Assembly (NCBI GenBank): GCA_035574155.1
Contig: DATLZD010000051.1
Coordinates: forward strand, 1 to 5,304
DNA length: 5,304 nt
Origin: HRBIN24 sp035574155
GTDB taxonomy: Bacteria; Chloroflexota; Dehalococcoidia; SM23-28-2; HRBIN24
Direction of reading: 5' to 3'
Shown here one piece after another: positions 4,881 to 5,304 of the stretch (its first letter is position 1; every line of letters begins with the position of its first letter). The position numbers were made by a program, and so were the translations under genes. The notes beneath the pieces were generated by a model. That model saw only the letters and a program-made list of their open reading frames with translations. It ran no database searches and had not been told where the DNA came from.

Positions 4881-5304
4881 CTCCTCACCGCCTTCGCATA
4901 TGAGGGTGCCGGGGGCATCGCTGAAGCTGGAGGCGACATAGATAGGGACCTTGTAGACCCAGCCCAGCTCCACTGCCCGGCTGTGCATGACGCGGGCGCC
5001 TTGGCTGGCCAGCTCCAGCATCTCCTCGTAGGAGATGCGGTCCAGCTTACGGGCGCGGGGCTCCAGGCGAGGATCGGCCGTAAATATGCCCTCCACGTCG
5101 GTGTAGATCTCGCACCGCTGGGCGCCCAGGGCTGCCGCCAGGGCCACCGCCGTGGTGTCGGAGCCACCCCGTCCCAGGGTGGTGATGTCCATCTCATCGG
5201 TGATGCCCTGGAAGCCGGCCACCACCGCCACCCGGCCCTCGGCCAGGTGGGCACGCACCCGGCTCGGGTCCACCCGCAAGATGCGGGCACGACCGTAGCG
5301 GCGG
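4398..5304 (-). CDS. lysC: Aspartate kinase (aspartokinase), C-terminal about 300 residues, cut by right edge
   Basis: The frame ends at TAG (4398-4400) and stays open to the right edge. The residues before the first Met (RRYGRARI) already match the family, so the ATG at 5279 is internal. Aspartokinase phosphorylates aspartate as the first step toward lysine, threonine, methionine and diaminopimelate. Roughly the first 100 residues of the usual 400 or so are missing. Visible are VAGFQG, TTLGRGGSDTTAVALA and YTDVEGIFTADPR of the kinase domain, and MLELASQGARVMHSRAVELG. Two ACT regulatory domains follow: ITIRGVPDRPGIAAAIF with TIVQN, then VSVVGAGMQSAPGYAARMF with INIELITTSEIRI. This is the monofunctional, feedback-regulated type seen in Bacillus, Corynebacterium and Thermus; no homoserine dehydrogenase domain follows. 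An internal ATG at 4880 could start a regulatory beta subunit. Confidence 0.95.
   Translation of the reverse strand, partial: RRYGRARILRVDPSRVRAHLAEGRVAVVAGFQGITDEMDITTLGRGGSDTTAVALAAALGAQRCEIYTDVEGIFTADPRLEPRARKLDRISYEEMLELASQGARVMHSRAVELGWVYKVPIYVASSFSDAPGTLICEGGEEMEQRNRVMGIAHDADVGRITIRGVPDRPGIAAAIFGPLAEAGISVDTIVQNASVERLTDLTFTVSRADLKRAAELVMPIAREVGASAVLTDDHLAKVSVVGAGMQSAPGYAARMFRALYEAGINIELITTSEIRITCLIDAARVADAVRALHRAFELEQG

Overview
The window is GC-rich bacterial DNA with tightly packed, conserved housekeeping genes. Protein style (the thioredoxin reductase with GGGDAA and HRRDQLRAS, the PII protein, the HolA and LysC types) and base composition suggest a high-GC Chloroflexota-like bacterium. 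This is inference from remembered family patterns, not a search. There are no RNA genes, CRISPR arrays, insertion sequences or phage genes.

Left part (1-1900), nitrogen sensing and ammonium uptake, in a rearranged state. The + strand carries the last 88 codons of an ammonium transporter gene (amt, to 267). A PII signalling gene (glnB/glnK, 271-609) follows, then the start of an unrecognised gene (599 onward). At 817/818 the sequence folds back: from 818 to 1900 the minus strand carries the first 361 codons of the same amt gene. Bases 1-66 and 818-883 are perfect inverted copies encoding the same 22 Amt residues (G340-G361). Joining the two parts at this overlap gives a complete Amt of 427 residues. 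The layout is therefore B - C - reverse(B) - reverse(A), where A-B-C is the expected order amt-glnB-unknown gene. Three explanations remain: an assembly or amplification chimera, a larger inverted duplication running off the left edge, or a real 751-bp invertible segment between 66-bp inverted repeats. The chimera is the most economical. Bases left of position 1 and reads across 817/818 would decide.

Middle part (1901-3414), redox. On the minus strand, trxA (thioredoxin) is followed after 25 bp by trxB (thioredoxin reductase), an apparent operon in which TrxB uses NADPH to reduce its neighbour TrxA. A 157-bp, less GC-rich spacer separates trxB from the amt start. A 78-bp divergent spacer with two adjacent palindromes separates trxA from holA.

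Right part (3415-5304). The + strand gene holA (DNA polymerase III delta subunit, clamp loader) converges on the minus-strand gene lysC (aspartate kinase, cut by the right edge). Their TAG stop codons share the 4-bp palindrome CTAG. An in-frame ATG inside lysC could give a separate regulatory beta subunit, as known in some LysC families.

I see no clearly new biological system. The most notable signal is the amt fold-back with its inverted repeats.
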